A program made the translations under genes and the position numbers. From positions 33,731,441 to 33,795,440 of the forward strand of contig CATQJL010000316.1 in NCBI GenBank assembly GCA_958299035.1: 64,000 nt of DNA, in the 5' to 3' direction. Below, one piece after another: positions 34,119 to 45,985 of the stretch. Each line of letters opens with the position of its first letter. Position 1 is the first letter of the stretch. Origin of the DNA: Cylicocyclus nassatus. Its lineage: Eukaryota; Nematoda; Chromadorea; Rhabditida; Strongylidae. A model generated the notes under the pieces. The model ran no database searches and was not told where the DNA came from. It saw only the letters and a list, made by a program, of their open reading frames with translations.

Positions 34119-35207
34119 AACTAGCTGGCTTACCCGGCTCCGCCGTATCCGGACCAAACTTGGCACACATACACTTCGGGCCCCGGCGGGTGTCACAGTC
34201 CACTTTTCGTTATCGATCGATGTCGATTTTACCGATTTTTATCGATTTTTTTGCAGAGTTCACCTACAGGGCTAGGAGTTGGCACAGGGGGGGGGGAAGT
34301 GAGCATGGGGATTCCGAATACAACATTAGTTTTCAGGATCGTCCATTACTTTTATCGATTTTATCGATTTTTTTTGTAAAGTTTGACCTGCGGGGCTGGG
34401 AGTTTGCACAGGGGGGTAATCGAGCATGCTGATTACGAACACAATATTAGTTTTCAGGATCGTCCATTACTTTTATCGATTTTATCGATTTTTTTTGTAA
34501 AGTTTGACCTGCGGGGCTGGGAGTTTGCACAGGGGGTAATCGAGCATGCAGATTACGAACACAATATTAGTTTTCAGGATCGTCCATTACTTTTTCGATT
34601 TTATCGATTTTTTGAAAATTTGAGCTAGGGGGCTGGAATTTGGCACAGGAGTGTAATCGAGCATGCTGATCACCCCCCTTGGGGGTGATCAGCATGCTCG
34701 ATTACCCCCCTGTGCCAACTCCCAGCCCCCTAGCTCAAACTTTGCAAAAAAATCGATAAAATCGATAATAGTAATCGATAATCCCGAAAACCAATATTGT
34801 ATTCGGAATCCCCATGCTCGATTACCCCACTGTGCCAACTCCCAGCCCCGTAGCTCAAACTTTGCAAAAAAATCGATAAAATCGATAAAAGTAATCGATA
34901 ATCCTGAAAACCAATATTGTATTCGGAATCCCCATGCTCGATTACCCCCCTGTGCCAACTCCCAGCCCCGTAGGTGAACTCAGCAAAAAAATCGATAAAA
35001 ATCGATAAAATCGATATCGATCGATGACGAAAAGTAGCCTATGACACCCGCCGGGGCCCGTAGTGTATGTGTGCCAAGTTTGGTCCGGATCGGTTCAGAA
35101 ATGGAATTTTCTATTCGGAACATACGTACACACAGACAGACAGACAGACAGACATACAGACAGACATACAGACAGACAAACAGACATTCAGCTTTATATA
35201 TAAGATT
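34119..35207. repeat. 1.1 kb palindromic repeat with ATCGAT-rich tandem units
   Basis: The two halves mirror each other around 34677 (GATCACCCCCCTTGGGGGTGATC). The left half begins AGCTGGCTTACCCGGCTCCG and has three tandem units of about 120 bp (landmark CATGCTGATTACGAACACAA). The right half has the same units in inverse, then GGTCCGGATCGGTTCAGAAA, a CAGA-rich run at 35131-35186, and CTTTATATATAAG. Related pieces lie at 41640-41905 and 50187-50668. Open frames on both strands here repeat one another and are not genes. Confidence 0.75.
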
Positions 35208-35625
35208 CAAAAATGTGCTTATCTGTTCCTTTTACAAGGAAAGGATACTTGGTGACCCAGGCCATTTGGAATGTGATGTATACCATGAGGTGCCCAGCAC
35301 GTTGAAACGCTGATTCTTAATCTGTGCTCGAAATCTACGAAACGATCATTTGAAGGCAGTTATTAACTTTTTTGTGTAAAAATTTGCTACTTTTAAATAG
35401 CTAAAATCATCCAATTTGATTTCGAACCAGCAATAAAAGGCGCATTTTTTGATACACAAACTATCATGAATGGCCAGGGTCACCATGTATCGTTCCCTGC
35501 TTAGTAGAATAGTCAAAAACTGGCATTGGAAAGACTTGATAATGCTGTTCCACACAGGCTTGATTACAAAATTTCCCTTCTTGACTATTCTAAGGGTTCG
35601 CCATCATGACAGTTCCCAGAAAAGT

Positions 35626-35945
35626 CTATAATCCTGTTGATAAATGGCTTGGATGATAGGCAAATCTCTGTGGTGCACTTTCCTGTATGCTCTTTGCGCT
35701 GGGCTTTCTATACTGCTGCCTCCTCGACGTCTCGTTTTTCGTGGATCTGGCGAATGTGCAGCTTTCTAATTCTGTTATGAATTTGTTTGGTGAGTGGTAG
35801 AGTAAATTCATCCGCCTGTTTGAAATGTCATTTAAGGATAGGTTATTGGGACTGATGTACCGACTTTCAGATTTTGCAGCGTACCGGATTTTTGGCGATC
35901 TGTTGAAATGCTCAGAGCTCAAATGGTTTTCTCCCATTTTCATCT
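35626..35945 (-). CDS. Possible last exon of an unrecognised gene
   Basis: The minus strand shows a good acceptor, cattttctgcag, followed by a 105-codon frame that starts MKMGENHLSSEHFNRSPKIR and ends HPSHLSTGL-stop. Composition is mixed and hydrophilic, rich in Ser, Asn and Arg, without repeats or membrane segments. No upstream exon in matching phase was found and no domain is recognised, so this could be a chance frame. Confidence 0.25.
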
Positions 35946-36837
35946 CTGCAGAAAATGTATAGTGGAAGCTAATCGAGATAACCCTACAAAGAGAAAGACT
36001 TCTTTTTCTAGTAAAATTAGGAGAAAGCAAATTTGCTCAGACAGCGAAAGTTTCCGAATTTCCAAACATGAAACGACAGTACTTCTGAAACAACTTAAAA
36101 AGTATTTTATTATAAATTTTATTTTTTATATTTCGTAAGTGTTCTTTTATTTTGATATAAAAATTACTACATTTAGTATGTTTCGTGCAATATAATCCGT
36201 AAGATCCAAAATTTTTGGCATATAATGCATTTTGAACTCCATTCGTGCCTACATTATCATTACCGACTTACATTAGTTTGTATTCGCCATTTTATCCTTA
36301 GTAAAAAACGCAGGCTTACTCCAGAGCCTAAGATTGAGGCTAAAAAATGGCCTAATTCTATAGCAGAAAAAGGTACCTAAGTTTCGAAAGAACTGCTACC
36401 AAGGGTTGGCGTTTTTCAAAAGAAGGCAGGTCGAAATCGCGATCACTTCCTCCCATACCGTAGCCACTTGTGTGAACCTCATTGTTAATATTACTGAAGA
36501 AAAGTTGAAAAAACCAAACTAACCTTAGGTAGGGTTACAACTTAATCGCTAAGGTCTATGTATGCATAAGAATTTAATGCTAGAATTAGTTTAGGCATGT
36601 AAAGTTGCTCTGAATTATTCCCTTGATGTTAAGAATGCCGCAAGCAAAGATGCTATAAGGTCAATGCAAGGGCTGTGCTCCACTGATGATAAGGATCTCC
36701 TATAGGATAAAGCAAATCTTTTGGTGATATAGGTCTAAAATTGTTTGTTTTTGATAAGTCCTTCCATAGCGTTGTGGTTTATTCTCAAAAGTAAAGCTAA
36801 CATTCTCGGAACTGATTTATGGCAAATTGATAATAGA

Positions 36838-37409
36838 GTTTCCCAAAAGTATGTGTGCGTTTGATCAAAAATTTCTCTTGCCAAGATCTTGCCTATCTTG
36901 CCTACCCTTAGGCGCTGTTTTGTAAAGCTGGCTTCAGCTTAGTTTTACAGTAGAAAGCAAATCACGGGCGATTCTCATTACTGTAAGATTACGATGGAAA
37001 CTTTCAGTTTACAGCGTCGTTGTAAATTGATCATGTTCCAAAAATGTTTCCAAAAAATTCAAAAGTGTTGTATCAGGGTTTCCGCGCTTGCTGATTCTGT
37101 TACTCAATTTTTGTAAAGCTCTTCAAATGGTGTATTCACGATTTTAGAAAGCACAGTAACAACGCTATTGCGGTTAACGCGGCATACTTATGAAGGAACC
37201 ATTGCGGTGAAGTGCAAACTGCATATTTAGTTTCAGCGACTTTTTTCTACCATCCTAAAGTAATGAAAAACGATCGATGTTTGCTCCATACTATAGAGCT
37301 AAGCTGAAGCCAGATCTACAGAATGGTAATTGACAATAGGCAAAAGACTTTGGTACAAGAAATATTGACGATCAGATAGTGTATACATACATATTTTGGG
37401 ATGCCCCGT
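36838..37409. mobile_element. ACAGGGTGTCC-type MITE, copy 2 (diverged ends)
   Basis: The subterminal arms match copies at 21685 and 47005: TTCTCATTACTGTAAGATTA on the left, CATCCTAAAGTAATGAAAAA in inverse on the right, and GCTGGCTTCAGCTTAG against CTAAGCTGAAGCCAG. Outer ends (TTTCCCAAAAGTATGT and ACATATTTTGGGATGCCCC) are degraded. Confidence 0.6.
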
Positions 37410-38559
37410 ATGTTTATTCAAGAGCTAAAACTAGACTGGATGGAGCAGATCGAAGGGAAGGAGCGCTTCAGTGAAACCCTGCGGAACGCGTGATGGCCGA
37501 ATACATCACAATAATCAACATACCAATACGGATGAAGAAAGATTTTCGACCTTTCAATGATTGATATGAAGAACTTTTAGGGTATCTTTCTTTTTGATTT
37601 CATTATTCTCCTAAATTTGATTCTTCATCAATTTTGTTTCGTTCTTTCTTATTATGTAATTGCATAGTATTCTGATAATAATTGTGAATGTTATGACAAT
37701 TTAGATACGACCAAAGTGGAGACCGCAGTCTTTTTTCTGGCCCCGTCCGTGTGGGATAGGTCTCACCATTATGGAGAGAACAATCAGTTTTAGAGTATTT
37801 TTTGATTGTAACTGCTGTGAATTGCATTATAATGTTATGTACCTTTAAGAAATCCGCAAAAAGATGAGGAACGGCTGGGCGACATTTGTACAAGTGACGC
37901 GAGTTTTGAAAAATAGCAGCCAAACTGGAGTAACGTGGCCAACGCAACTTCTCAACAGGTAGTAGGTTTCAAAAAGATGTCGAGCTGCGGCTAGTGCAGC
38001 AGCGTAACCAATACCGATATCAAAGAGCAAAAGGAATGTAGCTGACTGCACCGGGTATATGCCCTTCTGAACCGCTTCCTAGCGCTAACTACTCAGCCCG
38101 GGCGGCGCTAATTACTCCGCCTTTCTTATAATCTATCAAAGTTTTCAAATATTTCTGAGCATTCCAGAGCAAGCGAGGCACACGAATAACGATAGTGACG
38201 ATGTTTGAATTATGAAGAAAAATTTGGAAAAGATGCATGTTTTTTTGATGGCCTTTCGTGATTTACTTTTCAAAACACCATGAAGTCTGCATGTGTAAGC
38301 TGAAGAATTTACCTAAGCCACCCACGTATAACACTTTTTAAGTTTCATGGGAAACTCGAAATCTTGTTCAACTTTTTATCATGAGGATGCCAGACACATA
38401 GCTCTCGCCTACCCAAGCGCCGCGACAGCGCCGACCAATCAGAGGCGCGCAGTAATTAGGCTGCTAATGCTAGCGGTTCAGAAGGGCCGTCTCCCGACTG
38501 CACCATGTGCAGCCCATACAGCTCATGACACACGTTGAAGATCTTTAAAAGAGTGCTGG

Positions 38560-39440
38560 AAGCGAGACTGCGAACCATCCAAGAACTGGCACCCACCAAT
38601 GTGGATTAGTAAGAAGAAGTAGCACAATAGATATCCACGAAAAATAGTGATGGAAAGAAGCAGAAAAATGCAGTCCGAACTACACCTGGATCTAGCATTT
38701 GACACAGTAAGCATGGCATAATATGGCGGGAGCTACGCAAAACACGGTATCAAAAAGAAACATATCCAGTGGAATCGAATTTATAAAAGCGGCACGGCCG
38801 TCGGAAGAGTTCTAGATACGTGCCGGTGTACATTAGGCTCCGTACTCTTACTTTCACCACTACTGCTCATCACTGTCATAGATGCAATAGTCAAGGACTT
38901 CATATGGCTGCTATTATAAGCACTCCTGTACGCAGAGGATATGATTTTATTAGCAAGAAGCAAAGCAAAATTAGAAGGATGTTCAGAAGAAGTAGAAAGA
39001 AAGTCGGAGTTACACAAATTGAAGCTAAACACGGAGAGAACGGAGTATATGGAGCTGAGAACTTAAACATTTAGGACCACCCAGTCGGAGGGCATGCTAC
39101 TCAAGAAGATTACTTCCTTCAAGTTCTAAGAATCAGTATCACTGCAGATGGCAGTCTTCACGACGAAATAACTAAAGGTGAATGCACGTTGGATGAAGTG
39201 GAAAAGCATGACAGGCTTTCTTGGCGACGAACGAATACCACGTAATGCAATGTCCTGATATACCGTACAATACAATGATTCTACAAACGACGCAAACGTG
39301 GGAGCAGCCGCATACACGTAACGAGGAAAGAAAGATTGGAGTGATGTAGACGCGAATGCTTAGGTGAACTCTAGGGCCAGTATAATCCCCCAAAGTCGTC
39401 ACAATTCAAAGAAGACGCGGTCGCGACCGCTCAAAACGAA
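38560..39440 (+). pseudogene. RTE-type LINE reverse transcriptase remnant
   Basis: Frames broken by stops read DLDLAFDTVS, then YGGSYAKHGIKKKHIQW, LLLSPLLLITVIDAIVKDFI, LLYAEDMILLARSK (the YADD-box region, here YAED), LKLNTERTEYMEL, FKFLRISITADGSLHDEI. This is the order of motifs in RTE reverse transcriptases (AFD, SPLLF, YADD, YLG, DG). Several stops and shifts show a dead copy. A matching C-terminal piece lies at 41357-41599 beyond a Harbinger remnant. Confidence 0.7.
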
Positions 39441-39747
39441 CCACAACTTAGGTACGACGGGCTTTGGCCGCTACTGTGAACGTTTTCGCTGCCGGCACTT
39501 ACAACACAAGAATGCGGAAGAAGCAGCTTAGCCCTGAACATGAAGAACAATCAATGAAAACAACACAAGGCAGTCTTCGCATTGCGCTCGTTTCCTGTCT
39601 ACCTTGTCTGTGTTATTGTTGTTGTATATTTCATTAAGAAAGTGTATATTCTCTATTTTGCAGAGTCATGTTTGCATTTGTGCTTGCAGATGCCAGAAGA
39701 AGCGCCAACATCCGGTATAGTCGGCTTCATCCGCTCCAACTATCTCG

Positions 39748-40879
39748 TTGAAATCAGTGGCTCGTAGCTCGCAAGTTTCGGATGGAGGAGAAACACATCA
39801 AGAAGATATGCCGACTAATCGCGCTGCTTATAGGAGACTGCCAAACTTCGAATTGGTCCATCAAGTTGGAGAACAAGGTACGATTTTAGCACACTCATTA
39901 TTGGTAATGTTGTTCTTTTACCTCAAAAATGCAAATGTGCATGATGCGGCAGTGCTTCTACGCGTAGATGTTAATGCTGCAACAATCACAGGCTTGTGCA
40001 TTGAATGGCGCAGCGCGTGTGCGGAGGTTTTCGGGGGTTCAATTCCGGGACAGCGCAGTTTTTTGCAGGAAAGCTAAAAAAATTGCCAGTAACGTAGAAG
40101 ATTACACGAAGTGGGCGTATACCTTACATTTTTAAGCTCTATTTTCAGGTAGTAATCGCCCTGCGATACCTGTCCACGAATGCCCATCAGGAAATTCTAG
40201 CTGACACCACCAGCGTCAGTCAGAAGACGGCCTCTAACGCGGTGCGTGATGTCGTGCACGCGCTTAACAACCCCCTACTTGTGCGGCACTTCATCCGCTG
40301 CCGATCAGGGGATGAAGCTCTCTGTCGTACGAGCGCCGCCGCCTTTACCCAAATTGAACCATTCCCAAATATCATCGGCGCCGTTGACAAAAGCTGCTGT
40401 TGGTGCTCACGGACGGTTTGTCTGCATAAACGCGAACTTTCCGGGGTCTGTGCACGATGCCAGCGTGTATTCTGTTTCGCAAGTGAGATATGCCTACGAA
40501 GAAGGTGCAGTTCCGCATGGCTACGCTTCATCGGAGACTCCGGATTTGCTAAGAGGAATAACGCTATCACACCAACTAGAAATCCGGCTACTAGGTCTCC
40601 TACAACCGATGGCACTCGAAGATGCGGGTCATCGTCGAGTGCACTTTCGGCATATGGACGCGGATGTTTGCCAGTTTGCGGATTGCAACTTTTCCGTCCA
40701 AAATAACTGCTTCGATGATCCCAATTTTTGATTTGTCGATATCGCGCGTGTTTGGTACGGATTGCACAAATCTGCAACGAAGAGCATTAGCCCGAGTACG
40801 AAAGCAAGAGTGGAAAACGAACGGTTCATGGTTCAATAGATTGAACGAAAACGAAAACGAACTAGATCAAGGGATTTAG
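39748..40879 (+). pseudogene. Harbinger (PIF/HARBI1-like) transposase remnant
   Basis: Pieces in order: YRRLPNFELVHQVGEQG, an acceptor at 40148 followed by VVIALRYLSTNAHQEILAD, then PFPNIIGAVD (first catalytic Asp region), GRFVCINANFPGSVHDASVY (second motif), FIGDSGFAKRNNAITP (third Asp region) and RVIVECTFGIWTRMFASLR (final catalytic Glu region). Order and spacing are those of DDE4 Harbinger nucleases, which cut and join transposon ends. A segment after GAVD is missing and the motifs are spread over three frames, so it is inactive. About 370 residues would be expected for the intact protein. TIRs were not identified. Confidence 0.75.
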
Positions 40880-40950
40880 GGAATGAACATGTCTTCACTT
40901 AGGCGTGCAATTAGATTCTTTTCGTGCATTTACGGACAGCGACATCACCA

Positions 40951-41100
40951 CCGCGGGGGTGGGGGAACGAAAGCCGCCAGGTCCAGCCGCCTTTCGCGGC
41001 CAGCTGGTCCTTTCGCAGTGTTGTTGCATGTCGTTCCAGAACCAGCAGTCCGCGGAGGCGGCTGGACCTGGCGGCTTTCGTTCCCCCACCCCCACCGCGG
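40951..41100. repeat. Foldback repeat, copy 2 (GGGGAACGAAAGCCGCCAG arms)
   Basis: Both ends carry CCGCGG and then GGTGGGGGAACGAAAGCCGC in inverse. The core (CGCGGCCAGCTGGTCCTTTC, then TTGTTGCATGTCGTTCCA) matches the copy at 1428-1563. It lies just downstream of the Harbinger remnant. Confidence 0.8.
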
Positions 41101-41356
41101 ACGTACTCGGGCGCTAGTCATTTGTCGGCACCACCATCTCTTTCCGTCTCCCTATGAAGCCACTATTTCTCCACTGTGTGCATGACGGCACGCTGGTGCT
41201 GCGGGCATACGCCTATCCCTTATCATGGCACGGCAGCAAAAAGGCATTTCCCGGGCATTTGCCGCGCTCCGAGCGAGTCGTCACGACTAGAGGGGGGTTT
41301 ACTACAAGTCTAGGAGTTGCCATGGTACAAATCACGAAAACATTGTACAAGGCACG

Positions 41357-41599
41357 ATGAAAGTTGCTTCAATCTCCAAAGATGCAAGAGAGACGCCTTT
41401 GATGGTATGGGACGTGAGGCGAAGGGGAGAAGACCACATAACAAGACGGGCTATGACAATAAAAGTGTCAGGAAAGAGAGTATGGGGAAGAGTTAAACTG
41501 CGATGGCTGGGCAGATTCAGAGCAGACAATTTGATTGTGAGAAGATCAAGCCTCAAGACATGCAAGAGCGCCAGATCCCGCATGACAGAAAAGTAAGGA
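41357..41599 (+). pseudogene. RTE-type LINE C-terminal fragment
   Basis: An 80-codon open frame reads RRAMTIKVSGKRVWGRVKLR, then WLGRFRADN and KTCKSARSRMTEK. This fits the end of RTE polyproteins (K-x-x-G-K-R-x-x-G-R-P-K-x-R-W-L-D). It is the part missing from the RTE remnant at 38560-39440 and in the same orientation. Confidence 0.65.
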
Positions 41600-41639
41600 T
41601 AAAAAAATATCATTCATAAAAATTGTACTTGTAAACAGC

Positions 41640-41905
41640 ATGCTTACTTACCCCCCCCCCCCTATGTCAACTTCCAGCCCGCAGGTCAAATTTTATAAAA
41701 AAAAATCGGTTAAAATGGATAAATTCGATATCAATCCATGATGAAAAGTAGGCTACGACACCTGTTAGCCCCAAATGTATGTGTGCCAAATTTGGTACGA
41801 AACGGTTCATCAACAAATAATATTAAAAGCATATGTACATACAAACGACGTGCAGGCATACATAGTATAAACACAGACATCAACTTTACATATAAGATTA
41901 TTATT
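41640..41905. repeat. Fragment of the 34 kb palindrome family
   Basis: Starts with a C-run, then TATGTCAACTTCCAGCCC, ATCGGTTAAAATGGATAAAT, TGTGTGCCAAATTTGGTACG and GAAACGGTTCATCA, ending CTTTACATATAAGATTA. This is the same order of landmarks as the right arm of 34119-35207. Confidence 0.65.
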
Positions 41906-42341
41906 TATTGCATTTTTCTTGTAACTTGTCTTATTACATACGGCGCTCATTTTTCGATGTTAGTACATAATGATTGTCATGTGTGCAACGAGCGTAATCG
42001 TTTCTGGTCAATTTCATCATCGCCATCAAGAGTTATGGTAAGGAAATTTTCAAATAAAAAAAACAGTTGTCATGAATTTGGATGCAAATTTGCTATTGAG
42101 TGAAGGTTACATATACCCGAAACAAAATGACATTCATTTTGGGTAGAAGCCTTACTTTGCTGCGAAGAAGTTAGTTGTAGAAATCAATGGGCTAATTTTG
42201 ACTCTGACAACAAGTACATGATAGTATTTAGCATATTACCCCAATGTGCAAAGTTTTGGCAATTCCGACGGTTCCGGCTCTGTGGCATTGATGGATTTCC
42301 AAGGCGGCTTTGACCATTCGACATTGGAGTTCGCGAAGTCG

Positions 42342-43835
42342 TCAGATATCGATTCGACACTTTAACTTACAACTCTTCTTTTCTGAACTCAGTATATAAG
42401 TAAAACAAACCCTGCCAAGTTTGTCTTTGATATGATGGAAGTGTTCCATATCTTTTGTGGATTCTGCTCTTCTTTTTGCTATCCGGTATATCTCACGTTC
42501 TCCCTCGCGAGACTCTAGATGATCGTAGAGCTCTTTCAAGTACACCTGTTTTGCATTCTTTACTGAAGCCTTCGCAGCGTGATTTGCTTGTTGGTACGTC
42601 TGACGTCGTCCTCTGATTTGGCCTCATGCCATTGCTTGTACGCATTCCTCTTCTTCTTTATGACTTTTTGCACTTTGTCATTCCACCACCACGTTCTTCG
42701 ATTGATCCTTCTTTTTCCTGGCTTCGTACTTCCGAGGTTCACGTGTGCCACTTCGTGGACTCGGTCTTTCAAGCTTTCCCAGGATTGATCTGAGTTATCT
42801 TGCAAGCGTGGTAGAGTTGTTAGCAGTGTTTGTTCCGCCGCGTTGTTGCCTTTCAATCTCCATCATTTAATGCGCGTCCTGGTCCCTGTGGCTTTGCGGA
42901 TGTGTCTATCTATCTATCTATCGTTGTTATATTGATGCCGAGAAGCAGTTTTTATGTTGAGGTATGCAGCTGTCCCGAAAATGACTTGCAGTCCTTTACG
43001 TTTTTGAGGTCACGCTATCGGATAGCCGGCCTATATGTGTTCGTCGATCGCCACTCGCATATGTTATGAGGTGATCATCCTTCTTGATGTAGTATGTGTT
43101 CGCCAGACCAGATCATGAGCTGAGGCGAATTCCAGAGTGCGCTACCTTCTTCGTTGTATGTTCTGTATCTGTGGCCTCCGTGACATTTCCCGGCTTCTCC
43201 TCGCCCTTTTCTCATATCCGTTGAGGTCCGCTCCTAGCAAAAGTGTCTCATCCAGTGGTATTGAGCTGATGTGGTCATCCAACTCCTGCCAAAACGCGTC
43301 TTTTTCGTCATCCGTACATCCGACTTTTGGCGCATAGGCGGTGATTACTCGTAGAACCTGTTTCCCAGTATCTATCTTGATGCTCATAGACGATCATTAT
43401 GCGCTCAACGTCAACTATATTGCTCCGCAGAATCTCCGAGACAGCTATACCAAGCTATACCAACCCCGTCTCTGATGCAGGTGGCACCGTTGTACAAGAG
43501 CTTATATCCATCTCCGATGTCGCGTGACTTTGCCCCGCTCCACGTTGTTTCCTGTATGCAGGCTACATCGACTGCCGTCTCTTCAGAAGATCTGCTAACT
43601 CACGAGAACGAGAGGTGAGTGTACCCATATTGATAATAGCTAGACGGAGAGTCTGCGATGTCTTGGTTCGTTGCTTCTTTTGAATTAGCCGCTTTAGCAG
43701 TCCCCGTTCACCTTGCTGAAACGGTAGCCCTCGCCCACTGTTCGCATTCGTCGGGCTCGAATGCGCGTCGCCTCCCGGGGACGCCCTAGTCTTTATTCGA
43801 GATATTTTATGAGAATGTCTGCATTTAAGATGCGA
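42342..43835 (-). pseudogene. RTE-type LINE: endonuclease and linker, truncated
   Basis: On the minus strand the frames read MGTLTSRSRELADLLKRR, then the piece that would give CIQET and W-S-G-A-K, then TGKQVLRVITAYAPKVGCTD, WQELDDHISSIPLDETLLLG and ADLNGYEKRAR: an APE-type endonuclease. Downstream are SWESLKDRVHEVAHVNLG, RRTWWWNDKVQKVIKKKRNA and YKQWHEAKSEDDVRRTNKQ, typical of the linker seen in CFDP2-like RTE proteins, then LKELYDHLESREGEREIYR. It stops before the reverse transcriptase. Stops and frameshifts are present, and a (TATC)n run lies at about 42903-42922. A tRNA-like module sits at its 5' side. Confidence 0.75.
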
Positions 43836-43924
43836 CGGGGTGTTTTTTCAGCCGACTTGTCGCATGCCCTTTTTTGAAAGGGCAACCTGACGCTGGAATT
43901 GTGAGCAGAGATTTGCCGCAAAAA

Positions 43925-43996
43925 TTAGGAGGGTGGAATCGAACCACCTTCAGCACGGCAATGCTACGTAGAGCATTAACCACTAGACTAACTCTG
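43925..43996 (-). other. tRNA-like pol III module beside the RTE element
   Basis: On the minus strand GTTAGTCTAGTGGTTAATGC matches the tRNA A box and D-arm, and GGTGGTTCGATTCCACC is a perfect T-arm with a consensus B box. The 3' and 5' acceptor strands do not pair and the anticodon arm is irregular. It is therefore a tRNA-derived promoter, a SINE head or a tRNA pseudogene. Confidence 0.6.
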
Positions 43997-44089
43997 CTTT
44001 ATAGTTCCAGTCGTAGTAATGTTCAAGAAAACGTCAGGTAGTCTGTAGGACGGTAGATTATGCAGTGCGTTCGTCAGATATAACTTACC

Positions 44090-45985
44090 TCTCTTTGGAG
44101 AAGTAGGTCCATTGGATTAGAAGAAAAGTATGGATAAAAGTATGGAAATAAACTTAGTGATTGGTTGGTAAAATCTGGTATAATGCCACCTGAGCAGCAC
44201 GGTTTTTTACAGGGCGCGTCCACCTTAACCAATTTAGCAGACAGTTTGTTCGACTGGACCACTGCTGTAAATAATAAAGGGGATTCCGTTGACATTATTT
44301 TTATTGACCTGTGAAAGGCGTTTGATAAAGTCTCTCATTCCAAACTTCTGATGAAATTGGAAGCTTATGGAATCTATGGGAACCTTCTTGCTTGGTTTGA
44401 TTCCTATTTACGGAATAGACATATGACAGTCAAAGTTGAGCACCTCTCCGATAGACAGCAGTGCTCGAGTGGGATTCCACAAGGAGGATCGCTTTCACCA
44501 TTATTGTTTCTTATTTACACATTGGAGTTGCCTTCTATACTTATGACTTCACCCTCAATCAAAGTGCAACTATATGCAGATGACATCAAAATTTATGGGA
44601 CTTATGGGACATCTGACTGTGATGAGGTACGATACGCACTTAAAACATCATTTGAAAAAATGCTTGACTGGTCTACGAAATGGGATCTTCTTCTTAATCT
44701 TGATAAATGTTCGGTCATGCATATTGGACGGGAGGAAGGACCAATTTATGAAATCAGAGGAATTACATTGAAGCGCACAGTGGGCAAAGATCTGGGAGTT
44801 TACCTAATCCTAATTTGAAGTTCTCCCAACATGTAGACTATGCGGTCAAGAAGGCCTATAGAATTTTGTATGCTATCTTCAGAAACATTCATTATCGTAA
44901 TCATTCCGTTCTCAAATGCCTGTATAGAACTTACGTACTGCCTCATCTAGAATATTGTTCACCTATTTGGAATCCTTACCTCAAAAAAGACGCTAAAAAG
45001 ATAGAAAAAGTTCAACAAACTTTTACCCGTCTGTTATACATAAGAAGCATACAGCCTCCATATGGGGAGATTCCTTGTTACAATGACCGGCTCAAGTTAT
45101 TCAATATGAAAAGTTTGGAGCAGCGCCGAATGATAGCTGATCTTATCTTTTCCGTGTACTGCGCAAAGAAGTAAACCTCTCAGCCAGCAAATACTGGGTA
45201 TTTATGCCGGCTAGTCAACGCTCATTCTCTTTCAATCTCCATTACCCTAGAATAGGCCGTAGAAAGTTTTTGTTAGCCTTCAACAGCCTGTTCTATCGTG
45301 GAGCAAGATGGTTGCAACGTCTGCCACCGGATGTTCTTCGCTCTATCAGTAGTTCAAGTTTCAAGATGAAACTGAGGAAAGTAGATTTGCAGTATCTTAT
45401 CAGTTCAAGAGACTGATTTCTAGCAATTCACGAATTTCCTTCCAGATCCGGCTTTCACATTCATTCTCGGTCCGTTGGCATTACAACAGCTTGAATATGA
45501 ACAGTGCGTCAGGACGTGGTTGTCATCATCGAAGTTTCACTTCATGATACCCTGACGTGTTGTTTCTTATCATTCATCAACAGTGTTTCATTTCTTGTGT
45601 TTTCGTGTTTCATTCTTTTATTTGAAATTTCTTCAGCTCTCACATATAAGCATTGATGACAGTTCTTTCAGTATTAGTCATGCGTATTTTTGCTGTCCTT
45701 CCAGAGTTTCACACGTTTTAGTGGGGATATAGTCAGCTAGCCTCCGCCCGTAGGCTCGCTGGCCTTCAAAAGTGGGATCCAATTCTGGAAGATAGTAAGA
45801 TATGCCAGCAGACTGTGATGTGGTGTCTTCTACTTCTGATTTATTCAGCTCTTGGCCTGAAGAAGACACTGACTCTGTTGAGATTAGCTGACTATTGTTT
45901 GAATTTACTGTGTCGTTGTTTTTGACTATATTATGTTGGCACACCTAGAGTGTAATCCAATAAACCAATAAACCAATAAAAAAAG
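44090..45985 (+). pseudogene. CR1/Jockey-like LINE, 5'-truncated
   Basis: The reverse transcriptase is well kept: HGFLQGASTLTNLADSLFDW, IIFIDL, a stop in place of the usual residue, KAFDKVSHSKLLMKLEAYGI, SSGIPQGGSLSPLLFLIY, VQLYADDIKIYGTY (catalytic YADD), DWSTKWDLLLNLDKC. A frameshift near 44805 moves the frame to KFSQHVDYAVKKAYRILYAI, YVLPHLEYCSPIWNPYLKKD; a stop at 45172 and further pieces to 45416 follow. The 3' end has the tandem CCAATAAA tail typical of CR1 elements (about 45955-45980). About two lesions in the core suggest a fairly young dead copy. Two RNA-dependent roles, target-primed reverse transcription and integration, are known for the family. Confidence 0.8.

Larger units (their letters stand above)
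35208..38559. other. Mostly non-coding; one MITE and one possible exon
   Basis: Contains a possible minus-strand exon (35626-35945) and an ACAGGGTGTCC-type MITE (36838-37409), both listed. Nothing else could be supported. Confidence 0.35.

Noticed and set aside
34663..34977. Repeated 80-104 codon frames on both strands
   Set aside because: Products of the tandem units and palindrome at 34119-35207.
43925..43996. Functional tRNA gene
   Set aside because: Acceptor strands do not pair and the anticodon arm is irregular; called only as tRNA-derived.
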